Of a stretch of DNA of 53,384 nucleotides, positions 1 to 8,138 are shown in pieces. Made by a program: the position numbers and the translations under genes. A model generated the notes under the pieces. It made no database searches. It saw only the letters and a list, made by a program, of their open reading frames with translations, and was not told the DNA's origin. The first letter of the stretch is position 1, and each line of letters starts with the position of its first letter. The stretch is from Caldilineaceae bacterium (GTDB taxonomy: Bacteria; Chloroflexota; Anaerolineae; Caldilineales; Caldilineaceae): the NCBI GenBank assembly GCA_019637695.1, contig JAHBVG010000041.1:1-53384 (forward strand). Reading direction: 5' to 3'.

Positions 1-33
1 TTCAACAATATTCATTGACAATAGAAATGGGAT

Positions 34-1800
34 TTATCGGCAGACCAAGACAGGCGTTGCCGCCGTGCGCAGGATCTCATCTACGGTGCTGCCGAGGACA
101 ACTTCGAGCAGTGGGCTGAACCCGTACCCGCCCATGACGAAGAGATCACAGTTGCCACGGGCGGCGACTTCCAAGAGGATCGACGCAACCTCCCCCCTCT
201 CGCAGACAAAGTCAGCATCGACCTCATATTGGGCCAGTTGGGTTTTGGCGCGGGCTACGGTTTCATCGTCGACGCTGTTGCCCTCCAAGACGCTTACCAC
301 AGTTAGGGGCAATTGCCAGCGTCCTGTGAGATAGGCGCAAACGTAGAGGGCTTCATCGGCCTTGGGGCTGCCGTCGTAGGCGAGGATGGCGCGCTCGATA
401 GGGTAATGGTGTTCGGGCACTGTCAGCACCGGGCGCGGACAGCGGCGTAGCAACATGCTGATGCTCGACCCCAGCCGCGCCAGCGGTTGCGCGCCAGGAG
501 GACGATCCACGCGGATGGCAACAAGATCGACCCAGCGGGCGCGCTCGCTGATGATCCCCATAATGCTCGACATATCGGTTGAGGCGACGACGACGGCCAT
601 CTCCCCCAGCACGTTGGCGGCGTTACACGTCTCTTGGAAGCGATCACGCCATCGGCGCACACGGGGACTTTCGGCGGCGCGCTCATTTCTCACAATGTGC
701 AGCCCGTGGAGTGTGCTTCCTTCTCGACGTGCAATCACCAACGCCTGATCGAGCGCGGCCCAGTCGCTTTCTTGCAAGCCAATCGGCACGAGGATGTTGC
801 GGAAGAGGCGGGTTTCGGCAGATCCTGCCATACGGGTGCGTCGCCATTCGCCGGGGGCGGGTCCTGATTCTAATAAATTGGGCGTAAAGACCGAGCGTAG
901 CCGCTCCCCCAGGCGAGCGATGCGCCTGTCTGCGCGGGGACTGAAGCGCTGAGGCAGATCGATGGCGACGGTTTCAGGATCGACTTCCCAGCCCAGCGCG
1001 TCGATCAATTCTTCGCGATATTTGTGGATCCACGCGTAGAGATCAGCCTGGGTGCGGTTGGGGAAATCGCGCAACATGCCCCGGTCGCGGATCACCTGCA
1101 CTGTGGGCAAATAGACTGTGTCGTACCAATGTGTAGTGGCTTCGGGGATCGAGATCTTGCGCCCGCTCTCTTCGCTCAAACGCTCACGGTGCGCTTCGAT
1201 CTGGGCGGTGATCAGCGGATAACGGCCAGGCGTCGTCACCAATAGGTCGTGATCCGGGCGGCTCTGATCCAGACGGGTCAGCGCTAAAAAGTCAGCATAC
1301 TCCGCTTTGATAATGAGATCGTCCAGATCATCGTCGGGCGAGAGCGGCACCTTCGACTCGAAGCGGGTGACGTAGGCTTCAATGTGATCCGCGCCCATCT
1401 GCCGCGCCACCGAAACGCGGTGATTGCCATCGTGGACAAAATAGGCATCCCCCACTTGATAGACTTCAATGGGTGGGAAGCCAGCCAGCCCCGACGCGCG
1501 CATCTGCAAATTGGCCCAGCGCGAAGCAGTACCATCTTGAAGAGGAAGGAAGTTGCGCGTGAAATCTTTGTAGCGCCCTACACTGCCCACAATGGCGCTC
1601 AGCGGCACATCGCGCAGTTCGCGCTTGCCCACTGCAGAACCGGCGTGCAGCATACGCCGGACGTCCTCGTACGAGAGCAGTTCCGCCGTGCGACCGGTGA
1701 GGCGGGCGCGCAATTGTTCCAGATCGCCGAGCAGCCGCGCCCGCCGAAATTCTTGCAGCGCATTGTTGAATTGGTTGCCAACAGGTTCTACTTCTAACAT
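34..1800 (-). CDS. ParB-like N-terminal domain fused to two universal stress (Usp) domains
   Basis: The protein has 588 residues from the start chosen here. The N-terminal third carries a ParB/sulfiredoxin-like segment with the motif HDGNHR near residues 123-128, the form seen in ParB-like nuclease or NTPase folds. The C-terminal half holds two Usp domains in tandem. The second ends with GGYG, nine residues, then GST, the classical ATP-binding G-X2-G-X9-G-S/T signature. The first Usp copy lacks this pattern and is probably structural. The start ATG at 1800 is preceded by GGAG eight bases upstream (1809-1812); an earlier in-frame ATG at 1824 has no such site. The SDR gene lies upstream on the same strand, now separated by a MITE-like element at 1830-1952. 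The substrate of the ParB-like part is unknown; a stress-responsive nucleotide-binding protein is inferred. Confidence 0.85.
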   Translation of the reverse strand: MLEVEPVGNQFNNALQEFRRARLLGDLEQLRARLTGRTAELLSYEDVRRMLHAGSAVGKRELRDVPLSAIVGSVGRYKDFTRNFLPLQDGTASRWANLQMRASGLAGFPPIEVYQVGDAYFVHDGNHRVSVARQMGADHIEAYVTRFESKVPLSPDDDLDDLIIKAEYADFLALTRLDQSRPDHDLLVTTPGRYPLITAQIEAHRERLSEESGRKISIPEATTHWYDTVYLPTVQVIRDRGMLRDFPNRTQADLYAWIHKYREELIDALGWEVDPETVAIDLPQRFSPRADRRIARLGERLRSVFTPNLLESGPAPGEWRRTRMAGSAETRLFRNILVPIGLQESDWAALDQALVIARREGSTLHGLHIVRNERAAESPRVRRWRDRFQETCNAANVLGEMAVVVASTDMSSIMGIISERARWVDLVAIRVDRPPGAQPLARLGSSISMLLRRCPRPVLTVPEHHYPIERAILAYDGSPKADEALYVCAYLTGRWQLPLTVVSVLEGNSVDDETVARAKTQLAQYEVDADFVCERGEVASILLEVAARGNCDLFVMGGYGFSPLLEVVLGSTVDEILRTAATPVLVCR

Positions 1801-1829
1801 CGTCTTGACTCCATGAAAAATCATTCATA

Positions 1830-1952
1830 GAGAAGCCATTTGAACATCATCCAATTCGGTACGGGTGCTGCTTGCCGCACCCAGCGGACGCAGCAAGCGG
1901 ACGCTGCGTCCGCCAGCGCCCCTACGATTGTACGAACTTTATGTGTGTTCTC
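1830..1952. mobile_element. MITE-like element, family 1, copy 1 (123 bp)
   Basis: This 123-bp element begins GAGAAGCC and ends GTTCTC, so the inverted tips are GAGAA/TTCTC. TA dinucleotides flank it at 1828-1829 and 1953-1954. An inverted copy of the same length sits at 15739-15861 and differs at only about two positions. The interior is palindromic (GCGGACGCTGCGTCCGC type). It has no coding capacity. The TA flanks suggest mobilisation by an IS630/Tc1-mariner type transposase, which is not in the window. Confidence 0.8.
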
Positions 1953-1954
1953 TA

Positions 1955-2806
1955 TCAGTTGCCATAGGTGGGCATCCGACTGCCAATAATGCGGTCGCGC
2001 AGTGTATCGGGCAATCGTTCGATCCACAGGCGGATCTGGGCGTCGCGGCCCACCACGTAACGGATGCGCGGTTGCGACGCGGTGAGGGCATGGGCAACCA
2101 CCGCCGCCACCGTGTCACTGGATACGTTGCTCTCCTTGCTCACCGAGCGTAGCGCCCGCTCGATGAGCGGCCCATAGAGTTTGTGCGCAAGCGGCGGATA
2201 GGCTTCGATCCACTTCTGGGCTTCGGCCAGTGATTTTTGCCAGATGGGCGTGCTGATCCGTCCTGGCTCTACCGCCGCCACGTGGATGCCCCAGGGCCGT
2301 AGCTCCAGCCGCAGGGAATCGGTGAGCGCTTCCAGGGCATGTTTCGATGCTGCATAGGGGCCCATCACAGGTGTTGCGCTCAACCCGGCTATAGAACTCA
2401 TGTTGACGATGCGCCCGTGCGCCCGGCGCAGCAACGGAATCAACGGCTGCGTCACGGCAACCTGCCCGATGACGTTGATCTCCAGTTGTTGGCGCAGATG
2501 TTCGATGGGCATAAATTCAAGGATGCCGCCGAAGGCCACGCCAGCGTTGTTCACCAATCCGTGCAAGCCAGTATCGCCCACCACTGACCCAATCTGATCC
2601 GCTGCGGCGGCAATTGAAGCGGCGTCGGTCACGTCAATATGGATGGGCCACAGTCGCGCCGAACTTTCCCGGCGCAGGGTTTCGCCATCGATCTCTCTGC
2701 GCACTCCGGCGAAGACCTGCCAACCGAGCCTGTCCATCCATAAAGCGCAGGCTTTGCCGATCCCCGTGGACGCGCCAGTGATGAAGACAGATTGGATCTC
2801 TATCAC
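1955..2806 (-). CDS. Short-chain dehydrogenase/reductase (SDR family)
   Basis: This 283-aa protein is a classical SDR oxidoreductase using NAD(P)H. The cofactor-binding motif TGASTGIG is at residues 10-17, NNAG at 86-89, the catalytic serine near 137-138, and the YAASK active-site motif gives Tyr151 and Lys155. The extended C-terminus resembles 17-beta-hydroxysteroid dehydrogenase-like SDRs, but the substrate cannot be read from sequence. Translation probably starts at GTG 2806, since AGGAGG lies four bases upstream; the overlapping ATG at 2808 runs straight into a stop. The stop codon touches the TA flank of the MITE-like element at 1830-1952. Without that element, the next gene on the same strand would start about 30 bases downstream. 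Confidence 0.9.
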   Translation of the reverse strand: MIEIQSVFITGASTGIGKACALWMDRLGWQVFAGVRREIDGETLRRESSARLWPIHIDVTDAASIAAAADQIGSVVGDTGLHGLVNNAGVAFGGILEFMPIEHLRQQLEINVIGQVAVTQPLIPLLRRAHGRIVNMSSIAGLSATPVMGPYAASKHALEALTDSLRLELRPWGIHVAAVEPGRISTPIWQKSLAEAQKWIEAYPPLAHKLYGPLIERALRSVSKESNVSSDTVAAVVAHALTASQPRIRYVVGRDAQIRLWIERLPDTLRDRIIGSRMPTYGN

Positions 2807-2918
2807 ATGTCCTCCTGTATGAAAGATAATCGAAATTCAGCCAGTTCGTAAAGTCTGGTTCAGAGGATACCGCGAGTGGGGTGAAATGAAAAGACGATGG
2901 TGAGGAGAGAGGCTACTG

Positions 2919-4049
2919 CTAATTGACGGTCTTCTTCACTTCTACGGGATCGCCGAGGAGGTTGCGGATATAGACAACCTGAATGAAGACCATCACCACG
3001 GCAGCGATTGGCGTCGCCAGCAGCACGCCTAGGGTGCCTGCAAAAATGCCGAAGAGTATCTGAGCGGTCACGGTGATCACTGGAGGCAGTTCGACGGTCT
3101 TTTGGAGGATGAGCGGCACAATAATATTGCCTTCGATAAACTGAGCCGCAAAATAGATGAAGAAGACCCAGAGGGCTGTATCAGGCCCAACGGTGAGGGC
3201 AAGCAAAACGACCGGAATTGTGCCGACAATCGGCCCGATAATGGGGACAAATTCCAAGATGGCGATAGCCAGCCCCATTGGCACAGCCAGAGGTACGCCA
3301 AACGCCCATAGGATCAGCATGGTAGTGCCGCCGATCATCACCATCGAGATGAATGTCCCCAACAGCCAGCCGCGCAGGGCGTACTCTTCGGCGCGCAGAA
3401 CCTCCCACACCAGTTCGCGTTTGCTGTGGGGAAAGAGCATCACCAGCCCGCGCATATAGAGGCCAGGATCGAGGGCGAAGAAGAAGCCGATCCCCAATAC
3501 GAGTAAAATAGAGCTGAGGGCGTCGAGTGTCTGCGAAAAGACCCCGGTGATGGTAGAGAAGATGCCAATATCCGCTTCCCCGGTGGGCAGGGTGGTAAGC
3601 GTCTCTTCAATGGGCAGTAAATCGAGTACCTGCTGTCCCCACTCGTACATCAGCAGGGTTTCGACAGCTTGAATGGCAATATCGGTGAAGCTTTCGCTAA
3701 GATCGCCAAATTGCGCGCTGATCTGCGGACCAATCAGCCAGAAGATCCCAATCAATAGGGCTACAAAGAGTAGACTTACAATGATCACCGCCGGCTTGTC
3801 GGGCAATTTGGTCACCCGCTTCAGCCCTTGAGTGGCGGCGCGCAGAAAGACAGCAAAGAGTATCCCCCCGAAGACCAACAACACAACTTCCAACCCTATC
3901 CAAAGCACCCACAGACCCACCACTGTCAGCGCCAGAATCCCGATGGTGATCAGCGTGCGGCGCAAGAAACTCTCTTGTATTCGGTTATAGGGATAGGTTT
4001 CCTTCTCTGGCTGTGTCGGTATCTCTTCGGGTAAATCGATGTCGCTCAT
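2919..4049 (-). CDS. AI-2E family transporter-like membrane protein
   Basis: The protein has 376 residues and a hydrophobic profile of the AI-2E (UPF0118/PerM) family. Paired membrane segments come soon after an acidic N-terminal tail. A soluble stretch lies in the middle (about residues 105-175). The C-terminal half is conserved and includes the EFVPIIGPIVGTIP segment (near 266-279) and the FIEGNIIVPLI segment (near 303-313). Members have been linked to autoinducer-2 export or sodium/proton antiport, so the cargo is uncertain. It starts five bases after the stop of the lipoprotein gene on the same strand, which suggests translational coupling. It is the last gene of an operon with the BrkB-like protein and the lipoprotein. 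Confidence 0.88.
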   Translation of the reverse strand: MSDIDLPEEIPTQPEKETYPYNRIQESFLRRTLITIGILALTVVGLWVLWIGLEVVLLVFGGILFAVFLRAATQGLKRVTKLPDKPAVIIVSLLFVALLIGIFWLIGPQISAQFGDLSESFTDIAIQAVETLLMYEWGQQVLDLLPIEETLTTLPTGEADIGIFSTITGVFSQTLDALSSILLVLGIGFFFALDPGLYMRGLVMLFPHSKRELVWEVLRAEEYALRGWLLGTFISMVMIGGTTMLILWAFGVPLAVPMGLAIAILEFVPIIGPIVGTIPVVLLALTVGPDTALWVFFIYFAAQFIEGNIIVPLILQKTVELPPVITVTAQILFGIFAGTLGVLLATPIAAVVMVFIQVVYIRNLLGDPVEVKKTVN

Positions 4050-4054
4050 AGGGT

Positions 4055-5344
4055 TTACTCACGGTCCGTCTGCCGGTTCAAGAGAATAGCGCCGACGCGC
4101 TGCATTTCACCCAACAGATCGGCAGCTTCGATGTTGGCCGCGTAGAGTTCAATCATGTTGCGATTGAAGGTGCGTAGAAAGGGGGCAAACCCTGGTGGAA
4201 ATTGCCAAACGCGGGCTTCGTTTAAGCCATCCATAAAGGGCGACAAAACGGGGAACTGATCCAGCCAACCGTCCGCCAGAGAAATCCGTGATGGCATAAA
4301 CGCCGCTGTTTCTGTCCACTGCTTCATCGAATCGCCCCTGGTCAAGAAGCGGGCCAATGCAAACGCGCGGTCTTGATGGGTGCTGTCAGCGGTAACCGCG
4401 TAGCAACTGCTGAAGGCAACCGTAGCCCGTCCACCGGGTCCGCTGGGCAGCGGCGCTACTCCATATTCAAACTGGGGGAACTCGGCAGCGAAGTAAGGGA
4501 TAACCCAGTTCCCCTCGAACGCCATACTGCCTTTGCCCTTGCCCAACACCTCACCGGCCCAACTGCTGTTCGATTCAGCGGGCTGGCCGGCGAAGTTCTG
4601 GCGGAAGATGGCGATGTAATAATCGATGGCGTTGGCAGCGGCGGCGCTCTCTAGGACCATGCGGCCCTCCTCGTTGATCAACTGGCCGCCAGCGCCGTAA
4701 AGAAAGGGCAGCCAGCGTGAGAGATCCGGCGAGACGATCAGGCCGAAACTGCCGGTATTGACATCGGTGAGCGTCTCGGCGGCTTGACGCATGGCGTCCC
4801 AAGTAGCAGGCGGCTGGAGACCGGCTTTAGCAAACCCGACGGCATCGTAGATCAGCGCCAGCGTGCGTACTTCGCGTGGACGACAATAGGCAACGCCATC
4901 CTGTTGAAAAGCTGCTATCAGGATCGGGTAGAAATCATCGCTACTGTCCAGCCGGTTTTGCCCTGCCGCCAGCATTCCCTCTGCGGCCAAATCCGGAAAG
5001 CGGAAACTATCCACCAACAGCAGATCGGGTAGATCCCCACCGCTGATGCGCGCCTGGAGGTCGTTATCGTAGGCGTTAGAAACGATCAACTCGACAGGCA
5101 ACCCCGGCTCTGCGAGCTCGAAGGCGTCGATCAACTCACGCAAAATCTCGGTCTGAGCGCCTTCGTCCCAAACCAATACGGATAGGCTTTCCATTGCGGC
5201 GGGAGCATTTTGATCCGATCCCCACCAGGGCAGCCGCGCCGCTGATAGATCGATCTGGGGCAGATCGGCGCAGCCAGTGAGGATCAACGCCATCAGCAAC
5301 ATCCCTGCGATTCGCCGGAGCAATGGGTATATTTGTCCGTTCAC
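4055..5344 (-). CDS. Extracellular solute-binding lipoprotein (family 1 type)
   Basis: This 429-aa lipoprotein has a short basic N-terminus (LLRRIAG), a hydrophobic stretch and the lipobox LTGC, with the acylated cysteine near residue 25. The body has the layout of sugar-type ABC substrate-binding proteins: LSVLVWDEG at the start of the mature domain, a DLPDLLLVD segment, and AFEGNWVIPYF near residue 280. The predicted start is GTG at 5344; it gives a proper signal peptide but has only a weak ribosome site. No permease or ATPase gene is adjacent. It sits between a BrkB-like and an AI-2E-like membrane gene, so it is an orphan receptor whose partner is elsewhere or which has another envelope role. 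Confidence 0.85.
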   Translation of the reverse strand: MNGQIYPLLRRIAGMLLMALILTGCADLPQIDLSAARLPWWGSDQNAPAAMESLSVLVWDEGAQTEILRELIDAFELAEPGLPVELIVSNAYDNDLQARISGGDLPDLLLVDSFRFPDLAAEGMLAAGQNRLDSSDDFYPILIAAFQQDGVAYCRPREVRTLALIYDAVGFAKAGLQPPATWDAMRQAAETLTDVNTGSFGLIVSPDLSRWLPFLYGAGGQLINEEGRMVLESAAAANAIDYYIAIFRQNFAGQPAESNSSWAGEVLGKGKGSMAFEGNWVIPYFAAEFPQFEYGVAPLPSGPGGRATVAFSSCYAVTADSTHQDRAFALARFLTRGDSMKQWTETAAFMPSRISLADGWLDQFPVLSPFMDGLNEARVWQFPPGFAPFLRTFNRNMIELYAANIEAADLLGEMQRVGAILLNRQTDRE

Positions 5345-5436
5345 AATTCATCCGGTTCCAGGCAATAGAGGCGCATTTATCGTTACGAATTGCGCAGTTC
5401 GCATTCTATCACCGGTTTGCATGGATTGGCATCCTC

Positions 5437-6324
5437 TCAATCGCCGGGGATCGGCTGGTCGGCGTAGACTGCATCATCCGAGGGCTCGATGCCGGCGCCG
5501 TAGCGATTGGCGTAGACCTGGGTGAATTCCGCCCCAAAGAAGAGGATCAGCGACGAGTAGTAGACCCAGAGCAGGAAGATGATCACCGAGCCTGCCGCGC
5601 CATAGGCAGATCCTGGCGCAGCCTGGCCCATGTAGATGGTGAGGGCAATGCGGCCAACCGTAAAGAGGACGGCTGTAAGCGCGGCCCCAGGCCAGATGTC
5701 GCTCCACTTGGTCTCGGCGTCGGGCAGCATCTTGAAGAGTACGGCAAAGAGGAGCGTTACGATGAGCAATGAGATGACAAACTCCACCACCTGCCAAAGT
5801 AAAGCGCCGCCGGGCAGTAGATCGGTGAATAGATTGGCAACCACCGCCAATACCGAACTGAAAAGCACCGATGCGAAGAGCAGAAGGCCGATGCCTACGA
5901 CAAGGCCAAATGCGAACAGGCGTCGCCGAATGGTTTTTAGAATCCCCAAATCTGACCGAGCCTTCACATTCCACACGACGTTGAGCGTCTCTTGCAGGTG
6001 GGAAAGCACGTTCGTCGAACCCCAGATCAGCACGATCAAACTGAGGATGCCAGCAATGCCACCGGCGGCAGGTTCCTGAGCATTTTCGATAATGCCCGTA
6101 ATGAACTCCGACGCATCCGGTCCAACAGCGATTCGGATCTGAGAGATCAACTGGCTTTCGGCTGCGCTGCCGCCGACCAAGAAGCCGAGAATCAGCAGCA
6201 AAAAGATCAACATGGGCGCAATTGAAATCGCTGTATAGTAAGAGAGCGCCGCCGCCAGCCTTGTCGCCTTGTCGCGCCCAAACTCTTTGAATGTCGCTTT
6301 AAGGAGAGTCCAACCTCTTTTCAT
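5437..6324 (-). CDS. YihY/virulence factor BrkB family membrane protein
   Basis: The protein has 295 residues with about six membrane helices. Family traits are ATRLAAALSYYTAISIAPML after the first amphipathic helix, the central WGSTNVLSHLQETLNVVWNV region, and the PGAALTAVLFTVGRIALTIY segment before the last helices. The family was once called ribonuclease BN, but its real function is unsettled; lipid or solute transport has been proposed. The start ATG at 6324 follows an AAGGGG element with five-base spacing; an upstream in-frame TTG at 6348 looks less likely. It heads the three-gene operon with the lipoprotein and the AI-2E-like protein. Confidence 0.9.
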   Translation of the reverse strand: MKRGWTLLKATFKEFGRDKATRLAAALSYYTAISIAPMLIFLLLILGFLVGGSAAESQLISQIRIAVGPDASEFITGIIENAQEPAAGGIAGILSLIVLIWGSTNVLSHLQETLNVVWNVKARSDLGILKTIRRRLFAFGLVVGIGLLLFASVLFSSVLAVVANLFTDLLPGGALLWQVVEFVISLLIVTLLFAVLFKMLPDAETKWSDIWPGAALTAVLFTVGRIALTIYMGQAAPGSAYGAAGSVIIFLLWVYYSSLILFFGAEFTQVYANRYGAGIEPSDDAVYADQPIPGD

Positions 6325-6366
6325 GTCTACCCCTTTCTGCCTCTGCAATTCTTTTAATACAAGACT

Positions 6367-6385
6367 GTGCGGTTATAAACCGCAC
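6367..6385. promoter_or_regulatory. Perfect inverted repeat upstream of the BrkB operon
   Basis: GTGCGGTT and AACCGCAC flank a three-base centre (ATA), making a 19-bp perfect dyad about 43 bases before the BrkB-like start. It could be a repressor site or a small hairpin. No matching regulator gene is nearby. Confidence 0.35.
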
Positions 6386-6400
6386 CGACAGCGTTCATTG

Positions 6401-6440
6401 ACCGACAACACCCACCGTTGATCTGGTGGGTGTTGTCGGT
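6401..6440. terminator. 16-bp hairpin after the envelope operon
   Basis: ACCGACAACACCCACC (6401-6416) pairs perfectly with 6425-6440 across an eight-base loop. It lies just downstream of the DUF3618-like gene on the minus strand. There is no clear T-run, so it may be a factor-assisted terminator, an mRNA 3' stabiliser or another palindromic repeat. Confidence 0.5.
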
Positions 6441-6489
6441 GTCATCAGCCATTACTTTCTTGGTTCGTCACTACCTGGCGCGCAGTGGA

Positions 6490-7653
6490 TTAGCGCTTGG
6501 TGGTGCTGGTGAGATTCTGCTGTCGGGCCTCTTGCTCGGTGCGGTTGATGGCCTCTTTGGCGGCCTGACCGGCAGATTTGCCCTTAGAGACATCGTCGCT
6601 TGCCTCTTGGACCGCGTGTTTGGCTTCATTGGCGACGCTCTTGACCTTTTCCATGCCCTCTTGCAACTGCTCTTTGGCCTCATCCAGAAGTTCGTCGCGG
6701 TGTTCACCCATCCAACGGTTTTCTGCTTCGGTGCTGGGGACAGCCAGGCCGATCAGAGCGCCAGCAGCTAACGCTAGCGCGCCAACGGCAAGCGGATTGC
6801 TATCCATCGCCTGATCGAAGTTGCGGCGGGTGCGGCGGCTCTGCATCCGCGCCTGGTAGCGCAACTGCTGGGCCTGATTTTGGACACGGTCGCTGAGTTC
6901 GCTGGCGCCTTCCTGAACCCGATCTTTCACATGCTCAAGCTGATCCTGGGCCTGGTGGACTGCACCTTCCACTTGATCGCGGGCCGAATCGGCAGCCTGA
7001 CTGATGCGTCCGCGTGCTTCGTCCATGCGGCTGCGGTCGCTCTCAAAACCCCGCCCCATGCCACGGTCGCCGTAGCGATAGTCGGCGCTGGGGTAGCCCT
7101 GGTAGCGCATATCGTACTCTGCGCCGCCCATGAAGCGTGACCGGTCATAGAGATCGTAGTCATAATCGTCATCGAAATCATAGCGATCATACCCATAGCG
7201 ATAGCGGTCATAATCGTAATCGTATTCGTCCTCGTTGTTGCCGCTCATCATGAGCCAGCCCAAACCGAGACCAATGAGGGCGGCAGGGATGGGATTGCTC
7301 TTCACTTTTTGGATCATGCCACGCTGGGTTCGTTCCACTTTTCGTCTCGCCTTGTAAGCCATATCTTCTACCTTTCCTATGGTGGCTTCCCGAACCGCCT
7401 CTTCTGCTTCATATCGAAGACGGTCGGGATCCAGCCGGTATTGAATGCGATTGATGGTTTCACTCATTTGGGCGCGTCTGCGCTCAATATTCTGGCGGAT
7501 CACCCGCGGATCGTTGGGATCGCGGTCGCCGCGCATAACGGCTCGTTGTTCGCTGCGCAGATCCCCCGCACGCTCATCGCCATACCGATTGGGCCGCGCT
7601 GGATCTGCATAATTCTCGTGGCGTGGTTGGTTATTATAGTTGTCCTGGGTCAT
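6490..7653 (-). CDS. DUF3618-like envelope protein with Tyr/Asp-rich linker
   Basis: From the chosen start the protein has 387 residues. Near residues 50-80 it has the DUF3618-type pattern (RQNIERRRAQMSETINRI then LDP). It continues with a basic helix and a short hydrophobic segment (PIPAALIGLGLGWLMMSG, near 123-140). A highly acidic Tyr/Asp/Arg-rich linker follows, then long amphipathic helices and a second hydrophobic segment (ALALAAGALIGLAVP). The start ATG 7653 has AGGAG nine bases upstream, and its ATGA overlaps the stop of the holin-like gene by four bases, indicating coupling. Such trios are common in soil and phototrophic bacteria and probably act at the membrane under stress; the molecular role is unknown. 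Confidence 0.8.
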   Translation of the reverse strand: MTQDNYNNQPRHENYADPARPNRYGDERAGDLRSEQRAVMRGDRDPNDPRVIRQNIERRRAQMSETINRIQYRLDPDRLRYEAEEAVREATIGKVEDMAYKARRKVERTQRGMIQKVKSNPIPAALIGLGLGWLMMSGNNEDEYDYDYDRYRYGYDRYDFDDDYDYDLYDRSRFMGGAEYDMRYQGYPSADYRYGDRGMGRGFESDRSRMDEARGRISQAADSARDQVEGAVHQAQDQLEHVKDRVQEGASELSDRVQNQAQQLRYQARMQSRRTRRNFDQAMDSNPLAVGALALAAGALIGLAVPSTEAENRWMGEHRDELLDEAKEQLQEGMEKVKSVANEAKHAVQEASDDVSKGKSAGQAAKEAINRTEQEARQQNLTSTTKR

Positions 7654-8138
7654 TTCAGTTGACTCCTGAGCCATTCTTTGTCTTCTTCCAGCGTTTCGAT
7701 TGTCTGCCGCGGCAAAGGATTGATCTCTTTGATCTTGTTATAGCCGCTATAGGCAAGGACGGCGCCGACGGCGACAACGATCAACCCAACCAGGAAAGCA
7801 GCCAGCCAATCCCACATAAAGTAGGAAAGACCCACAACTGCCGCCAGCAGCAACATGAGAAAGCCGCCATAAGCTATTGCGCCGCCAGCCGCTATATATC
7901 CTGCCCCAGTCCCAGCCCGCTTGGCCTTATCTGTCATTTCGACCTGGGCCAAGCGGATCTCCTCACGGATCAAAGCTGAAGATTCGCGTGAGAGATCAGA
8001 GAAGAGTTCGCCCAGGCTGGGTTCGTGGTGGGTGTAATAGGCGTTCACATCATCCAGACGACCATTCCACTCCTGCTCATAGATGTAATGCATATTGCCA
8101 TCTGTGCGATAGCCTCTCGTTCTTGTATCATCTGCCAT
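7650..8138 (-). CDS. Holin-like membrane protein (Actinobacterial holin-X / DUF1469 type)
   Basis: This 162-aa protein has the family order: a segment with SLGELFSDLSRESSALIREEIRLAQVE-type sequence (residues about 40-67) predicted to lie along the membrane, then two hydrophobic helices (about 83-105 and 110-130), then a short charged tail. Despite the family name, chromosomal members are not phage lysis genes; they sit with YtxH-like and DUF3618 genes, as here. The start ATG overlaps the upstream stop as TAATG, and its stop overlaps the next start as ATGA, so all three genes are translationally coupled. Confidence 0.87.
   Translation of the reverse strand: MADDTRTRGYRTDGNMHYIYEQEWNGRLDDVNAYYTHHEPSLGELFSDLSRESSALIREEIRLAQVEMTDKAKRAGTGAGYIAAGGAIAYGGFLMLLLAAVVGLSYFMWDWLAAFLVGLIVVAVGAVLAYSGYNKIKEINPLPRQTIETLEEDKEWLRSQLK

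Noticed and set aside
1821..2027. Small minus-strand reading frame sharing a peptide (ENTHKVRTIVGAL) with one at 15676-15867
   Set aside because: The shared peptide comes only from the repeated 123-bp DNA element. There is no ribosome site and each frame runs into unrelated flanks.
7650..8138. Holin-like gene as evidence of a prophage
   Set aside because: It sits in a chromosomal envelope trio with DUF3618-like and helical partners; no phage structural, lysin or integrase genes are present.
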